This document shows, piece by piece, positions 7,263 to 18,975 of a stretch of 52,492 nt of DNA. The notes under the pieces were generated by a model. It was not told the DNA's origin. It was given only the letters and a program-made list of their open reading frames with translations, and did not search any database. A program made the position numbers and the translations under genes. This DNA is from Pseudarthrobacter albicanus (lineage in GTDB: Bacteria; Actinomycetota; Actinomycetes; Actinomycetales; Micrococcaceae), in the NCBI RefSeq assembly GCF_018224015.1, contig NZ_JAGPOT010000048.1, forward strand, positions 1 to 52,492, read 5' to 3'. Within the stretch, counting starts at the first letter, position 1, and every line of letters starts with the position of its first letter.

Positions 7263-7691
7263 GTGTTTCTCGGCACCCATTCGCCGCGTCTGGACGAAAA
7301 AGGCCGGATTATCCTCCCAGCGAAGTTTCGTGAGGAACTTGCCAGCGGGCTGGTTCTCACAAGGGGCCAGGAGCGTTGCATCTACGTTTTCAGCGAGGCC
7401 GAATTCGGGCGGGTTCACGAGCAGATGCGGGAGGCTCCAATCTCCAATAAGCAGGCGCGTGACTACATCCGCGTTTTCCTCTCTGGAGCCTCGGACGAGG
7501 TACCTGACAAGCAGGGGCGCGTGACGATTCCGTCGGCGCTCCGGGAGTACGCAGGTCTTGGCAGGGAACTGGCCGTCATTGGCGCCGGAACCCGCGCGGA
7601 GATCTGGGACGCCCAGGCCTGGAATGAGTACTTGGCCGAAAAGGAAACCGCCTTCTCGGAGACCGACGACGCCATCCCGGGGGTTCTCTAA
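7263..7691 (+). CDS. mraZ: Transcriptional regulator MraZ
   Basis: A 142-residue two-SpoVT/AbrB-domain DNA-binding protein that opens the division and cell-wall cluster and represses it through boxes before its own gene. The first domain begins [23 protein letters not shown] and the second carries [18 protein letters not shown]; both hold the family DxxGR motif. The GTG start follows a GGTGGTGGG ribosome binding site. The operator with three 10-base-spaced boxes lies 65-90 bases upstream. Size and domain order are normal for the family. Confidence 0.97.
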   Translation: MFLGTHSPRLDEKGRIILPAKFREELASGLVLTRGQERCIYVFSEAEFGRVHEQMREAPISNKQARDYIRVFLSGASDEVPDKQGRVTIPSALREYAGLGRELAVIGAGTRAEIWDAQAWNEYLAEKETAFSETDDAIPGVL

Positions 7692-7890
7692 GAACCCGTC
7701 AGACCGCACCACACGTTTCTTGATCCAGATCTCCAGCCGCCCATCCGGGTGTTTTCCTGGCTCACTTCCCCGGAGCCAGGCGGACCCCGGATAGGCGCGG
7801 ATGGGGATCTGGACCAAGAAGCACACGCAGTACAAGAAGCAGTACAGAAAGCCAGCACAGCACGATCCCGGACAACGGAAGGACGAAGGC

Positions 7891-8889
7891 GTGACGGACC
7901 CCCACCAAGCGAAGCCTACGTCCGAACGGCATGTACCGGTCCTCAGGGACCGGTGCATCAATTTGTTGGCACCTGGCTTCGACGCGGCCCGCAGCCGCGG
8001 CGGGACGCCGGTGGTCATCGACGCCACGCTGGGCATGGGCGGCCACGCCGAAGCCATGCTCCAGCGCTTTGGGGACCTTCACCTGATCGGGATCGACCGC
8101 GACGAGGAAGCGCTGGCCCTGGCCGGGGAGCGCCTGACGCCCTTCGCGGACCGCATCGACCTGGTTCACGCCGTGTATGACGAAATCCCGGAGGTGCTGG
8201 ACGACCTGGGTTTCGCGGAAGTCCATGGCGTCCTGATGGACCTCGGAGTCTCCTCCCTGCAGCTTGACGAGCGGGAACGCGGCTTCGCCTACTCCTTCGA
8301 CGCACCCCTGGACATGCGGATGGACACGAGCCGCGGCCAGACCGCCGCCGACGTCGTCAACACCTACAGCGAAGAGGACCTGGTTCGGATCATCCGGAAG
8401 TGGGGGGAAGAGAAGTTCGCGGGCCGCATCGCCAACAGGATTGTCACGGCGCGCGCCGGGAAGCCGTTCACCACCACCGGGGAGCTCGTGGACCAGATCC
8501 GCGACGTGGTTCCGGCCGGCGCAGCGAAGTCCGGCGGGCACCCTGCCAAACGCACCTTCCAGGCCCTGAGGATCGAGGTCAACGAGGAACTCGATGTCCT
8601 CGAGCGCGCCATCCCCGCCGCCATCGCCGCCATCGCGGTCGGCGGCCGCGTCGTCGTCATGTCCTACCACTCGCTGGAGGACAAGATCGTCAAGGGATTC
8701 TTCCAGGCCGGATCGAAGTCCTCGGCGCCCCTGGGGTTCCCCGTGGAGCTGGAAGAACACAAAGCCGAACTGAAGACCCTGACCAAGGGCACCGAAGTTC
8801 CGACGCCCGCCGAAATCGCCGAGAACCCGCGCGCAGCCTCCGCCAGGCTCCGCGCTGTGGAACGCATCAAAGCCAGGAGAGCCGCATGA
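7891..8889 (+). CDS. rsmH: 16S rRNA m4C1402 methyltransferase RsmH
   Basis: A SAM-dependent methyltransferase that modifies C1402 of 16S rRNA (formerly MraW). It has 332 residues from the GTG at 7891, chosen because AAGGACGAAGG precedes it and the family N-terminus ([13 protein letters not shown]) follows within 15 residues. The open frame extends 90 bases upstream without homology. Visible motifs are the SAM loop [16 protein letters not shown], the [16 protein letters not shown] segment, and the C-terminal [14 protein letters not shown]. The stop overlaps the following ftsL-like start by ATGA. A 199-base gap separates it from mraZ, which holds nothing else I recognise. Confidence 0.96.
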   Translation: MTDPHQAKPTSERHVPVLRDRCINLLAPGFDAARSRGGTPVVIDATLGMGGHAEAMLQRFGDLHLIGIDRDEEALALAGERLTPFADRIDLVHAVYDEIPEVLDDLGFAEVHGVLMDLGVSSLQLDERERGFAYSFDAPLDMRMDTSRGQTAADVVNTYSEEDLVRIIRKWGEEKFAGRIANRIVTARAGKPFTTTGELVDQIRDVVPAGAAKSGGHPAKRTFQALRIEVNEELDVLERAIPAAIAAIAVGGRVVVMSYHSLEDKIVKGFFQAGSKSSAPLGFPVELEEHKAELKTLTKGTEVPTPAEIAENPRAASARLRAVERIKARRAA

Positions 8890-9611
8890 GCACTGCCGCT
8901 GTCAACAGATATCCCGTGAACACCGGCGCCACCGCCCGTGCCCTGCCGGGGCAGGCCCCCGGTAGCGGCCCGGCCCGGAAGTCGCGCACGCCGCTCTCGC
9001 TCGTCCGCTCGGCCCCCCGCAAGCGCCGCGCCCCGTTCGTGGTGCTCTGCTTCGGGCTCCTGGCGTTTGCCCTCATGGTGGTCCTGGTGCTCAATATTTC
9101 TGTGTCCTCAGCGCAGTACCAGCTCGTGCAGCTGCGGGGCGAGCAGTCGACCCTGACGAAGCAGAACCAGGATCTGACGCAGCAGGTGCAGAATTTTGAC
9201 GCACCGCAGAACCTTGCGGCCAGGGCCACGGAACTGGGCATGGTGGCCTCCACGGTCAAGGGACAGATCGACCTCTCCACGCTGACGGTCACGGGCAAGG
9301 CCAAGCCGGCCGTCAAGGGCGGCACCCCCGGCGCCGTCATCGCCGCCCCGGCCGTCGCCGGAGCGATCACCGTGGTCCCGCCGGCCTCGGCCAATGAGCC
9401 GCTCGCCGGCAGCAATTCCGCAACCGCCGAACCGGCACCGGCAGTACCGGCACCGGGCATAGCGGCGTTACCGGCTGCCCCGGACGCCGCCGCAGCACCA
9501 GCACCAGCCCCAGCCCCAGCTCCGGCCCCGCCGGCCGCACCAGCAGCTCCGGCCGTGGAACTTCACGGCGGATCCGTTCCGGCCCCGGCGCAGAAGGTTC
9601 CGGAACACTAG
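8886..9611 (+). CDS. ftsL: FtsL-like bitopic division protein
   Basis: A 241-residue single-pass protein placed between rsmH and ftsI, the usual position of ftsL. A basic cytoplasmic N-terminus of about 55 residues leads to one membrane helix (about 56-78). A short heptad-patterned stretch ([20 protein letters not shown]) follows, typical of FtsL/DivIC coiled coils that recruit FtsQ and activate FtsWI. The last 100 or so residues are an unusual Ala/Pro-rich tail, including a run of alternating Ala-Pro, much longer than in E. coli FtsL. The start overlaps the rsmH stop. The assignment rests on position and architecture more than on sequence identity. Confidence 0.8.
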   Translation: MSTAAVNRYPVNTGATARALPGQAPGSGPARKSRTPLSLVRSAPRKRRAPFVVLCFGLLAFALMVVLVLNISVSSAQYQLVQLRGEQSTLTKQNQDLTQQVQNFDAPQNLAARATELGMVASTVKGQIDLSTLTVTGKAKPAVKGGTPGAVIAAPAVAGAITVVPPASANEPLAGSNSATAEPAPAVPAPGIAALPAAPDAAAAPAPAPAPAPAPPAAPAAPAVELHGGSVPAPAQKVPEH

Positions 9612-9653
9612 GACAGGATCGATCACCAGCCAGGCAAACAGCAAGGAACATTC

Positions 9654-11456
9654 GTGGTGCAGAACACCGGCAAGGCCCGCAAGGCGACAGTGCCGAGCGC
9701 GACCCGTCGGCTCCGCCTGGGCCTTGGCATCATGCTGGCGCTCCTGCTCGTCGTCGGCGGCAAGCTGTTCCTGGTCCAGGGCCTGGACATCGGCGGGATG
9801 GCTGAGGCGGCTCTCAAAAACCGCCTCACGCCCGTCGAGCTGCCCGCGGAACGCGGCAGCATCCTGGACTCCGCCGGGACCGTCCTTGCCAGCAGCGTCA
9901 TCCGCTACAACGTCGTCGTGGACCAGACCGTCAACACCAAGACCGAGTCCTTCCGGCGGCTCGAGACGGTGGACGGCAAGGACAAGCCCGTCACGGTGTC
10001 CCGGGAGCAGGGGATCTCGGAGCTGGCGGCCGTGCTCGGGATGGACAAGAGTGCCCTGACCGACGCCCTCACCGGGAACCGGCGGTACTACATCGTCGCC
10101 AAGGACATCAGGCCCGACGTCGAGGACCGCATCTCCAATCTGCAGGTCCCCGGCATCGTTACCGTAGGCACCAGCAAGCGGGTCTACCCCAACGGTTCCG
10201 TCGCCGGCGGGATCGTGGGTTTCCTGAAGGACGGCACCACGGGCCAGGCCGGGCTCGAACAGACCCAGGACGATATCCTCAAGGGCGCCCCGGGCAAGCG
10301 GCTCTTCGAAATCGGCGCCGACGGGCTGCGCATCCCGGTAGGCGTGGACCAGCTGACTCCCGCCGTGAACGGCAAGGACATCAGGCTCACGCTCAACGCG
10401 GACCTCCAGTACTTCGCCCAGCAGGCCATCCAAAGCCAGACGGACAAGTTCGGCGCCGAGTGGGGCGTCATCGTCGTTTCGGACGCCAAGACAGGCAACA
10501 TCGTGGCGATGGCGGACACCAATGCCCCGGACCCCAACGACCCGGGCAAGGTCGATGCCAAGGACCGCGGTGTGCGCGCCGTGACGGCCGCCTACGAGCC
10601 GGGGTCGGTGGAGAAAATGATCACGGCCGCCGCGCTCATCGAGGAAGGCAAGTCCAGCCCGCTGGACAGGTTCACCATTCCGCCGACCTACACCGTGGAC
10701 GGGCAGACCTTCAGCGATGCGTTCGAACACGGCACTGAGGAACGGACCCTGGCCGGCATCCTGGGCTGGTCGATGAACACGGGGACGGTCATGGCAGGCC
10801 AGCGGCTGGGCAAGGACCAGCGCCACGACTGGCTGCAGAAGTTCGGCATCGGCGAGGCGCCCGATATCGGGCTTCCCGCCGAGGCCGCGGGCATCCTGAC
10901 TCCTGCGGATCAATGGGACGGGCGCCAGGAGTACACAGTCCTCTTCGGCCAGGGCGTCTCCCAGTCCACCCTGCAGACCGTGCGGGCCTACCAGAGTATC
11001 GCCAACGACGGCGTCATGCTCCAGCCCCGCCTGATCGACAGCTACATCAGCCCCGACGGCACCGAGGAAAAGGTCCCGGCCCAGCCCCCGCGGCAGGTGG
11101 TCTCCAAGGACACCGCCCGGCAGGTGCGCGACATCCTCGAAAGCGCCGTCACGGAAGGCCAGATCAAGGAAGCCGGCATCGACGGCTACCGGGTCGGCGC
11201 GAAGACCGGAACCTCACAGTCGCCGTGCGACGACGGCAAATCCGGGTTCTGCGGCTTGACCGCCTCCATGGTCGGGATGGCGCCGATGGACGATCCGCGG
11301 TTTATTGTTGAGGTGGTCCTGCAACGGCCCAAGGGCGACATTCACGGCATATCGAACGGACCGGTGTTCCGCTCGGTGATGAGCCAGGCGCTGCGGACGT
11401 TCAACGTCCAGCCGTCCACCGGCGAGCCCGCCCGGCTGCCGCAGTACGCCAAGTAG
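9654..11456 (+). CDS. ftsI: Septal peptidoglycan transpeptidase FtsI/PbpB (class B PBP)
   Basis: This enzyme cross-links septal peptidoglycan in partnership with FtsW. It is 600 residues long. One N-terminal membrane helix at about 20-42 is followed by the dimerisation/pedestal domain (AERGSILDSAGTVLA). The transpeptidase domain has SxxK at S318-K321 (GSVEK), SxN at S373-N375 (SMN) and KTGT at 517-520. Starts GTG 9654 and GTG 9657 are both possible after AAGGA; the first was taken. A serine follows KTGT and a small cysteine-containing insert (SPCDDGKSGFCG) follows that, a feature of actinobacterial members. It ends 97 bases before murE. Confidence 0.97.
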   Translation: MVQNTGKARKATVPSATRRLRLGLGIMLALLLVVGGKLFLVQGLDIGGMAEAALKNRLTPVELPAERGSILDSAGTVLASSVIRYNVVVDQTVNTKTESFRRLETVDGKDKPVTVSREQGISELAAVLGMDKSALTDALTGNRRYYIVAKDIRPDVEDRISNLQVPGIVTVGTSKRVYPNGSVAGGIVGFLKDGTTGQAGLEQTQDDILKGAPGKRLFEIGADGLRIPVGVDQLTPAVNGKDIRLTLNADLQYFAQQAIQSQTDKFGAEWGVIVVSDAKTGNIVAMADTNAPDPNDPGKVDAKDRGVRAVTAAYEPGSVEKMITAAALIEEGKSSPLDRFTIPPTYTVDGQTFSDAFEHGTEERTLAGILGWSMNTGTVMAGQRLGKDQRHDWLQKFGIGEAPDIGLPAEAAGILTPADQWDGRQEYTVLFGQGVSQSTLQTVRAYQSIANDGVMLQPRLIDSYISPDGTEEKVPAQPPRQVVSKDTARQVRDILESAVTEGQIKEAGIDGYRVGAKTGTSQSPCDDGKSGFCGLTASMVGMAPMDDPRFIVEVVLQRPKGDIHGISNGPVFRSVMSQALRTFNVQPSTGEPARLPQYAK

Positions 11457-11553
11457 CACCACCGCGCACCAACCAGTACAGCAGCAAGGCTGCGGGCCGG
11501 AGCATGCCTCCGTGCGCAGCGCAAGATCCACTAGCACCGCAACGGAGATCCAC

Positions 11554-13239
11554 TTGTCAGAGCTCAACGCCCCCGGCGCGCCCGCGCCGTCCGGCCAGGA
11601 ATCCAGGACGGGCTTCCGGCCCGCTGCGGTCGCCGCTGTGCCCCTGGCCGCCATCGGCGAATGCATCGGCGTCGTCGTTCCCGGCACGTCAGGCTCCGTC
11701 CCGGTCACCGGGATCTCGCTGGACTCCCGCGCCGTGCGGCCGGGGGACCTCTATGTCGCCCTGCCGGGCGCCACGCGGCACGGCGCCGACTTTGTCTCCC
11801 AGGCGGTCGAGGCCGGGGCCGCCGCGGTGCTGACGGACGACGCCGGCGCGCGCCTGCTGGCGCTCTCCAACGACGTCCGCGTTCCGGTGCTGCTCGCCGC
11901 GGAACCGCGCGGGGTCGTCGGCCGGCTGTCAGCCCTGATCTACCGGAGCCGGCCCGAAGGTGCGCCTGCGCCGGTGCTGTTCGGCGTCACGGGCACCAAC
12001 GGCAAGACCACGACGACCTACTTCATTAATTCGCTGCTGCAGGCGCTCGGGAAGACGACCGGCCTGATCGGCACCATCGAGATCCTCGCCGGCGGGGAAC
12101 CCATCCCCAGCCTGCTGACGACCCCCGAATCCACGGACGTCCACGCCCTGCTCGCGCTCATGCGCGAACGCGGGCTCGACGCGGCATCCATGGAGGTCTC
12201 CTCCCATGCGGTGTCCTTCCACCGCGTCGACGGGGTGGTCTTCGACGTCGCCGGCTTCACCAACCTGACCCAGGACCATCTGGACCTGCACGGGACAATG
12301 GACGAGTACTTCCGGACCAAGGCCCGGCTCTTCACGGCCCAGCGGGCCCGGGCCGCCGTCGTCACCGTGGACGACGGGTGGGGCCGGAAGCTGGCCGCCG
12401 CCGCGGACGTCCCGGTGACGACCCTCGCCACCGCCGGCCCCGGGGCAACGGCCGGCTCTGCGGGTGGCCCTGCGGGGGGCCCTGCCGGGGGATCCGGCGC
12501 GGACTGGACCGTCGTCAACCCGGTACCCCGGGCGCTGGGCACGGAATTCGTGCTGCGGCACCGGGACGGCACCGAGCTGCGCGTCCACACCGGCCTGCCC
12601 GGCAGCTTCAACGTCGCCAACGCGGCGCTGGCCACCGTCATGGTCCTCGCGGGCGGGCACGAGCCGGCCGCGGTGCAGTCCGCCCTCGACACGGCGGACC
12701 CCTTCACGGTGGCCGTCCCCGGCCGCATGCAGCTGATCTGTACGGCTCCCGCCGCGGTGGTCGACTTCGCGCACAACCCGGATGCGCTGGCCAGGGCACT
12801 GGAGGCCGTCCGGTCGCCGGCGCCCGGCTCCAAGGTGATCGTCGTCTTCGGCGCCACCGGGCAGCGGGACCAGGGCAAACGGCCCGCCATGGGGGCCATC
12901 GCCGCCCGGCTCGCGGACACCGTGATCGTCAGCGATGATGACCCGCACGACGAGGACGCGGCGGCGATCCGCGCGGACGTGCTGGCCGGTGCCGTCGCGG
13001 CCCAGGACGGCGAAGGCCTGGACTGCACCATCCTGGAGGTCTTTCCGCGCGACGCCGCCATCCGGAAGGCCGTTGAGCTGGCGGCGCCCGAGGACACCAT
13101 CCTCGTGGCCGGCCGCGGCCACGAGGTATGGCAGGAGGTCAAGGGAGTCAACCTCTCCCTCGACGACCGGGTGGAGCTTCGGCTCGCCTTGACAGCACGG
13201 GGATTCACCGTTCTCGAAGACCAGCGGATAGAGTCCTAA
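11554..13239 (+). CDS. murE: UDP-MurNAc-dipeptide ligase MurE, probably L-lysine specific
   Basis: This ligase adds the third stem-peptide residue to UDP-MurNAc-L-Ala-D-Glu in the cytoplasm. It has 561 residues from TTG at 11554, chosen because CGGAGATCC precedes it; an in-frame GTG at 11512 is possible. The ATP loop is [10 protein letters not shown] at about 146-155. The substrate-selecting motif, DNPR in diaminopimelate enzymes, reads DDPH at 462-465. Lack of the arginine argues for L-lysine, in keeping with Arthrobacter-type wall. A Gly/Ala/Pro-rich insert (about residues 297-315) is not conserved in the family. The carbamylated lysine region and C-terminal GRGHEVWQ are present. Confidence 0.96.
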   Translation: MSELNAPGAPAPSGQESRTGFRPAAVAAVPLAAIGECIGVVVPGTSGSVPVTGISLDSRAVRPGDLYVALPGATRHGADFVSQAVEAGAAAVLTDDAGARLLALSNDVRVPVLLAAEPRGVVGRLSALIYRSRPEGAPAPVLFGVTGTNGKTTTTYFINSLLQALGKTTGLIGTIEILAGGEPIPSLLTTPESTDVHALLALMRERGLDAASMEVSSHAVSFHRVDGVVFDVAGFTNLTQDHLDLHGTMDEYFRTKARLFTAQRARAAVVTVDDGWGRKLAAAADVPVTTLATAGPGATAGSAGGPAGGPAGGSGADWTVVNPVPRALGTEFVLRHRDGTELRVHTGLPGSFNVANAALATVMVLAGGHEPAAVQSALDTADPFTVAVPGRMQLICTAPAAVVDFAHNPDALARALEAVRSPAPGSKVIVVFGATGQRDQGKRPAMGAIAARLADTVIVSDDDPHDEDAAAIRADVLAGAVAAQDGEGLDCTILEVFPRDAAIRKAVELAAPEDTILVAGRGHEVWQEVKGVNLSLDDRVELRLALTARGFTVLEDQRIES

Positions 13240-13245
13240 ACCGAG

Positions 13246-14804
<1,559 letters not shown>

Positions 14805-14808
<4 letters not shown>

Positions 14809-15914
14809 TTGCACTGCTGATAGGCGCCGGCCTGGCCCTGCTCTTTGCCCTCGTCGGAACCCCGCTGTTCATCCGGCTCCTGGTCCGGAAGAGCTACGGG
14901 CAGTTCATCCGGGATGACGGCCCCACCTCGCACCACACCAAGCGCGGCACGCCCACCATGGGCGGCACGGTGGTCATCCTCGCGGTCCTCGCGAGCTATG
15001 GCATCACCCACCTGATCATGTGGCTGATGGATCCGCGGTCCCCGGGCCCGACAGCCTCGGCCCTGCTGCTGTTGTTCCTCATGGTGGGGATGGGACTGGT
15101 CGGCTTCCTGGACGATTTCACCAAGATCTCACAGCAACGCAGCCTCGGGCTGAACGCGAAAGCCAAGCTGATCCTCCAGGGCGCCGTGGGCATCGTCTTC
15201 GCCGTGCTGGCCCTGAACTTCCCGGACGAGGCGGGCGTGACGCCGGCGTCCACGCACATCTCCCTGGTCCGCGACATTCCGTGGCTCAACCTTGCCTTCG
15301 GCGGCACCGTGCTCGGCGCCATCCTCTTTGTCCTGTGGTCCAACCTGATCGTCACCGCCGCCACCAACGGCGTGAACCTCACCGACGGCCTCGACGGCCT
15401 GGCCGCCGGCGCCTCCGTGATGGTGTTCGGCGCCTACACCCTGATGGGCATCTGGCAGAGCAACCAGGCGTGCGGCTCCCCGCGGCAGGCGGGCAGCGGC
15501 TGCTACTCCGTCCGGGACCCCCTGGACCTGGCCCTGCTGGCCGCGATCCTCAGCGCCGCGCTGGTCGGCTTCCTGTGGTGGAACACCTCACCGGCGAAGA
15601 TCTTCATGGGGGACACCGGATCACTGGCGATCGGCGGCGCCGTCGCCGGCTTCGCGATCCTGTCCCGGACCGAGCTCCTGCTGGCCTTCATCGGCGGCCT
15701 CTTCGTCCTCATCACCCTCTCGGTCATCATCCAGGTCGGCTACTTCAAGATGACCAAGGGAAAGCGGTTCTTCAAGATGGCTCCGCTGCAGCACCACTTT
15801 GAACTCAAGGGCTGGGCGGAAGTCACCGTCGTCGTCCGTTTCTGGATCCTCGCCGGGCTGTTCGTCGCCGCGGGTCTGGGCATCTTCTACGCAGAATGGG
15901 TGGTGCTCCTGTGA
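14805..15914 (+). CDS. mraY: Phospho-MurNAc-pentapeptide transferase MraY
   Basis: An integral membrane enzyme that transfers phospho-MurNAc-pentapeptide to undecaprenyl phosphate to form lipid I. It is 369 residues long with about ten membrane segments. Conserved cytoplasmic loops include GTPTMGG near residue 47, the catalytic GFLDDFTKI near 100-110, [16 protein letters not shown], and the C-terminal [13 protein letters not shown]. The GTG start overlaps the murF stop by four bases, and the stop overlaps the murD GTG start in the same way. Confidence 0.98.
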
Positions 15915-17497
15915 GCGGTCCGATTCCCTCCCCCGTCACGACGTCGCCGCGGCTTAAGGACCTTCTCAGCTGGGATTCCGACTGGGCCGGGCTGCGCGTG
16001 GTGGTGACCGGCATCGGCGTCTCAGGCTTTGCCGCCGCCGACACGCTGATCGAGCTCGGCGCCCGCGTGGTCGTGGTGGACGCCGCGACGAGCGGGAAGG
16101 CGAACGCGCAGGCGGACACCCTCCGGATCGTCGGCGCCGCCGAGGTCCTCCTCGGGGAAGACGCCGTGGCCACGGTGCCCCGGGTCGACGGCCAGAAACC
16201 GGATCTCATCGTCACCTCGCCGGGCTGGCGCCCGGACCAGTCGCTGCTGGCTGCCGCGGCCAGGGCACACATTCCGGTCTGGGGCGACGTCGAACTGGCC
16301 TGGCGCGTCCGCGAACGCAAGGGACGCAAGACCGCCGACTGGCTCACCATCACCGGCACCAACGGCAAGACGACCACCGTCGGCCTGACCACGGCCATGC
16401 TGCAGGCGGCCGGCCTCAAGGCCATCGCCGTCGGCAACGTCGGGACGCCCATACTGGACGCCCTGCGGGACCCGGTGGACTACGATGTCCTGGCCGTGGA
16501 GCTGTCCAGCTTCCAGCTGCACTGGAGCGACTCCGTGTCGGCCGTGGCCAGCGTGTGCCTGAATGTCGCCGAAGACCATGTGGACTGGCACGGCTCCTAC
16601 GCCTCGTACCTGGCCGACAAGGCGAAGGTCTACGAACACACCCGGACGGCGTGCATCTACAACGCCGAACAGATCGAAACCGAACGCATGGTCGAAGACG
16701 CCGACGTGGTGGAAGGCTGCCGCGCGGTGGGCTTCACCACGCTCACGCCCGCGGTCAGCATGCTCGGCGTCGTCGAGGGCCTGCTGGTGGACCGCGCCTT
16801 CATTGCCGGGCGCAAGGACAGCGCGGCCGAGCTGGCCCCCATCGCCGACCTCGGCGCGGGGGTACCCCGCCACATGGTCGCCAACGCCCTCGCGGCAGCG
16901 GCCCTCGTCCGGGCCTACGGCGTCGAACCGTCAGCGGTCCGCCAGGGGCTGCAGGACTACCTGCCGGGGGACCACCGGATCCAGCCCGTCGCACGCCACA
17001 ACGGCGTGCTCTGGGTCAACGACTCCAAGGCCACCAACCCCCACGCCGCCGCCGCCGCGCTGTCCGCGTACGAGAACGTGGTGTGGATCGCGGGAGGGCT
17101 GTCCAAGGGCGTCAATTACGACGCCCTCATCCGGGAGCATGCCCGCAGGCTCAAGGCCGTCGTGCTGATCGGCACGGACTCCAGCGGACTGCATGCAGCG
17201 CTGCGGCGACACGCACCGGATGTCCCCGTGATGACCGCGGCGACGGGCGACACTGAAAATGTGCAGACTGCCGGGACGGACCAGGCCGGCGCAGGACCTT
17301 CGCCGGATTCCGGCCGGACTGTGATGGCCCGGGCCGTTGCCTCGGCGGCGCAGCTGGCCGCCTCCGGGGACACTGTGCTCCTGGCCCCGGCGGCTGCTTC
17401 CATGGATCAGTTCTCTTCCTACGCTCACCGCGGCGACGCCTTTATCGAAGCTGTCCGCGAGCTGGTGGAAGGGCAGGCCCGGACCGGCGAGGAGTAA
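15911..17497 (+). CDS. murD: UDP-MurNAc-L-Ala--D-Glu ligase MurD
   Basis: Adds D-glutamate to UDP-MurNAc-L-alanine. It has 528 residues from the GTG at 15911, chosen because it overlaps the mraY stop (GTGA); a further in-frame ATG lies 15 bases upstream. It has a nucleotide-binding Rossmann-like N-terminus ([17 protein letters not shown]), the ATP loop [12 protein letters not shown], the central ELSSFQLHW, the [11 protein letters not shown] motif, and the C-terminal [13 protein letters not shown] non-conserved insert of about 30 residues (after VMTAATGD) precedes the last motif. It is somewhat longer than the E. coli enzyme (438 residues). Confidence 0.97.
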   Translation: MSGPIPSPVTTSPRLKDLLSWDSDWAGLRVVVTGIGVSGFAAADTLIELGARVVVVDAATSGKANAQADTLRIVGAAEVLLGEDAVATVPRVDGQKPDLIVTSPGWRPDQSLLAAAARAHIPVWGDVELAWRVRERKGRKTADWLTITGTNGKTTTVGLTTAMLQAAGLKAIAVGNVGTPILDALRDPVDYDVLAVELSSFQLHWSDSVSAVASVCLNVAEDHVDWHGSYASYLADKAKVYEHTRTACIYNAEQIETERMVEDADVVEGCRAVGFTTLTPAVSMLGVVEGLLVDRAFIAGRKDSAAELAPIADLGAGVPRHMVANALAAAALVRAYGVEPSAVRQGLQDYLPGDHRIQPVARHNGVLWVNDSKATNPHAAAAALSAYENVVWIAGGLSKGVNYDALIREHARRLKAVVLIGTDSSGLHAALRRHAPDVPVMTAATGDTENVQTAGTDQAGAGPSPDSGRTVMARAVASAAQLAASGDTVLLAPAAASMDQFSSYAHRGDAFIEAVRELVEGQARTGEE

Positions 17498-17499
17498 CA

Positions 17500-18969
17500 A
17501 TGGTCAGCACGCCCACACGTACGACGGCGGCAAGGCCCGCCGCCGCAACCTCGCCAGCCGCGAAGGCACCAGCCGCAACGGCACCAGCCGCGAAGGCAGG
17601 CAAGCCGGTGACACGCGTGGCCAGGGTCCGCGGCTGGTCCCGGGGTTTCTGGTCCGCGCTGGAGGGCTCGGGCAAGTCCCGCAACGGCTCGACGTACTAC
17701 CTAATCCTCGGATCCACCCTGGCCCTGACCGCGATCGGCATCATGATGGTGCTGTCCGCCTCCAGCGTGGAAGCCATCGCCGCGGGGGAGTCGCCGTACT
17801 CGGCGGCGCTCAAGCAGGGGATGTTCGCCGCGATCGGCGTGTTCTGCATGTTCCTGCTATCCCGCGTCAATGTGGTGTGGCTCAAACGCGGCGCCTGGTT
17901 CGCCATCATTGCCGCGTTCGTCCTGCTCGTGCTGGTGCTGCTCGTGGGCCGCAGCGCGCTCGGCAACCAGAACTGGATCGACGTCGGACCCTTCACGTTC
18001 CAGCCCTCCGAGGCCGCCAAGCTGGCGCTGGCCCTGTGGATGGCCACGGTGCTGCACCGCAAGGCCAGGCTGCTCTCCCAGGCGAAGCATGCCCTGATCC
18101 CGGTGGTGCTCCCAGGCGCCGGCGGAATCATCGGTCTCATCCTCCTGGGCAACGACCTCGGCACGGCCATGATCGTCATCATGATCACCGCCGCGGCCCT
18201 GTTCTTCGCCGGGGTGCGGCTCTACCTGTTCGGCCTCGGCGCAATCCTGGGCGGTGCCGTCGTAGCAGTCCTGGCCATCACGAACCCCAACCGGGTCTGC
18301 CGCATCCTGTCCTGGACCGGCCAGACCTGCGCCGACGGCTCGGATCTGAACTACCAGTCCACCAACGGCCTCTACGGTCTCGCCTCCGGCGGCTGGTTCG
18401 GGGTGGGGCTGGGCCAGAGCCGGCAGAAGTACAGCTGGATCCCGGAGGCCCATAACGACTTCATCTTCGCCATCATCGGCGAGGAACTGGGCCTGGTCGG
18501 CACCGTCGTCGTGCTGGTCCTCTTCGGTATCCTCGGCACCGCGATCTACCGCGTGGTCGTGGCCCAGAAGGACATGTTCCACCGCGTCCTGGCCGGCACC
18601 ATCATGGTCTGGCTGCTCGGCCAGGCCGCCGTGAACATGGCCGTGGTCACCGGGCTGGCTCCCGTGATCGGGATCCCGCTGCCGTTCATTTCCTACGGCG
18701 GCTCGGCCCTGCTCATGTCGCTGTGCGCGATCGGCGTAGTCTTGTCCCTGGCCAGGGCGCAGATGGCGCCCGGCATGCAGCCCAAGCGGATGTTCAGGTA
18801 CGGCCCCGCCGCACTGGCCAAGTCGCTCCGGGATGCACGCGCGGCGCGCAACAGGGCCAAGTCTGCCGCCGGTGAGTCCCCGGCCGGGAAGCCGGCCGGA
18901 ACGCCCGCCAAGCCCGCCGCCGCCAAGCCCGCCGCCGCCGCCAAAGTCCCCGCACGAAAGCGTAAATAG
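17500..18969 (+). CDS. ftsW: Septal peptidoglycan glycosyltransferase FtsW (SEDS family)
   Basis: A polytopic SEDS polymerase that extends glycan strands from lipid II at the septum with FtsI. It is 489 residues long. A Lys/Ala-rich cytoplasmic N-terminus of about 60 residues is followed by some ten membrane segments. Family signatures are WIDVGPFTFQPSEAAKLAL, GNDLGTAMIV, the extracellular GLASGGWFGVGLGQS, EAHNDFIFAIIGEELG and GIPLPFISYGGSAL. The C-terminus has about 60 residues of Ala/Pro/Lys repeats, basic and probably disordered. GAGGAG in the end of murD serves as the ribosome binding site. Confidence 0.97.
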   Translation: MVSTPTRTTAARPAAATSPAAKAPAATAPAAKAGKPVTRVARVRGWSRGFWSALEGSGKSRNGSTYYLILGSTLALTAIGIMMVLSASSVEAIAAGESPYSAALKQGMFAAIGVFCMFLLSRVNVVWLKRGAWFAIIAAFVLLVLVLLVGRSALGNQNWIDVGPFTFQPSEAAKLALALWMATVLHRKARLLSQAKHALIPVVLPGAGGIIGLILLGNDLGTAMIVIMITAAALFFAGVRLYLFGLGAILGGAVVAVLAITNPNRVCRILSWTGQTCADGSDLNYQSTNGLYGLASGGWFGVGLGQSRQKYSWIPEAHNDFIFAIIGEELGLVGTVVVLVLFGILGTAIYRVVVAQKDMFHRVLAGTIMVWLLGQAAVNMAVVTGLAPVIGIPLPFISYGGSALLMSLCAIGVVLSLARAQMAPGMQPKRMFRYGPAALAKSLRDARAARNRAKSAAGESPAGKPAGTPAKPAAAKPAAAAKVPARKRK

Positions 18970-18975
18970 CCCTTC

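Noticed and set aside
12454..12500. The Gly/Ala/Pro-rich insert in murE as a sign of gene disruption
   Set aside because: The frame stays open and the domains on both sides are complete, so it is a lineage-specific loop.
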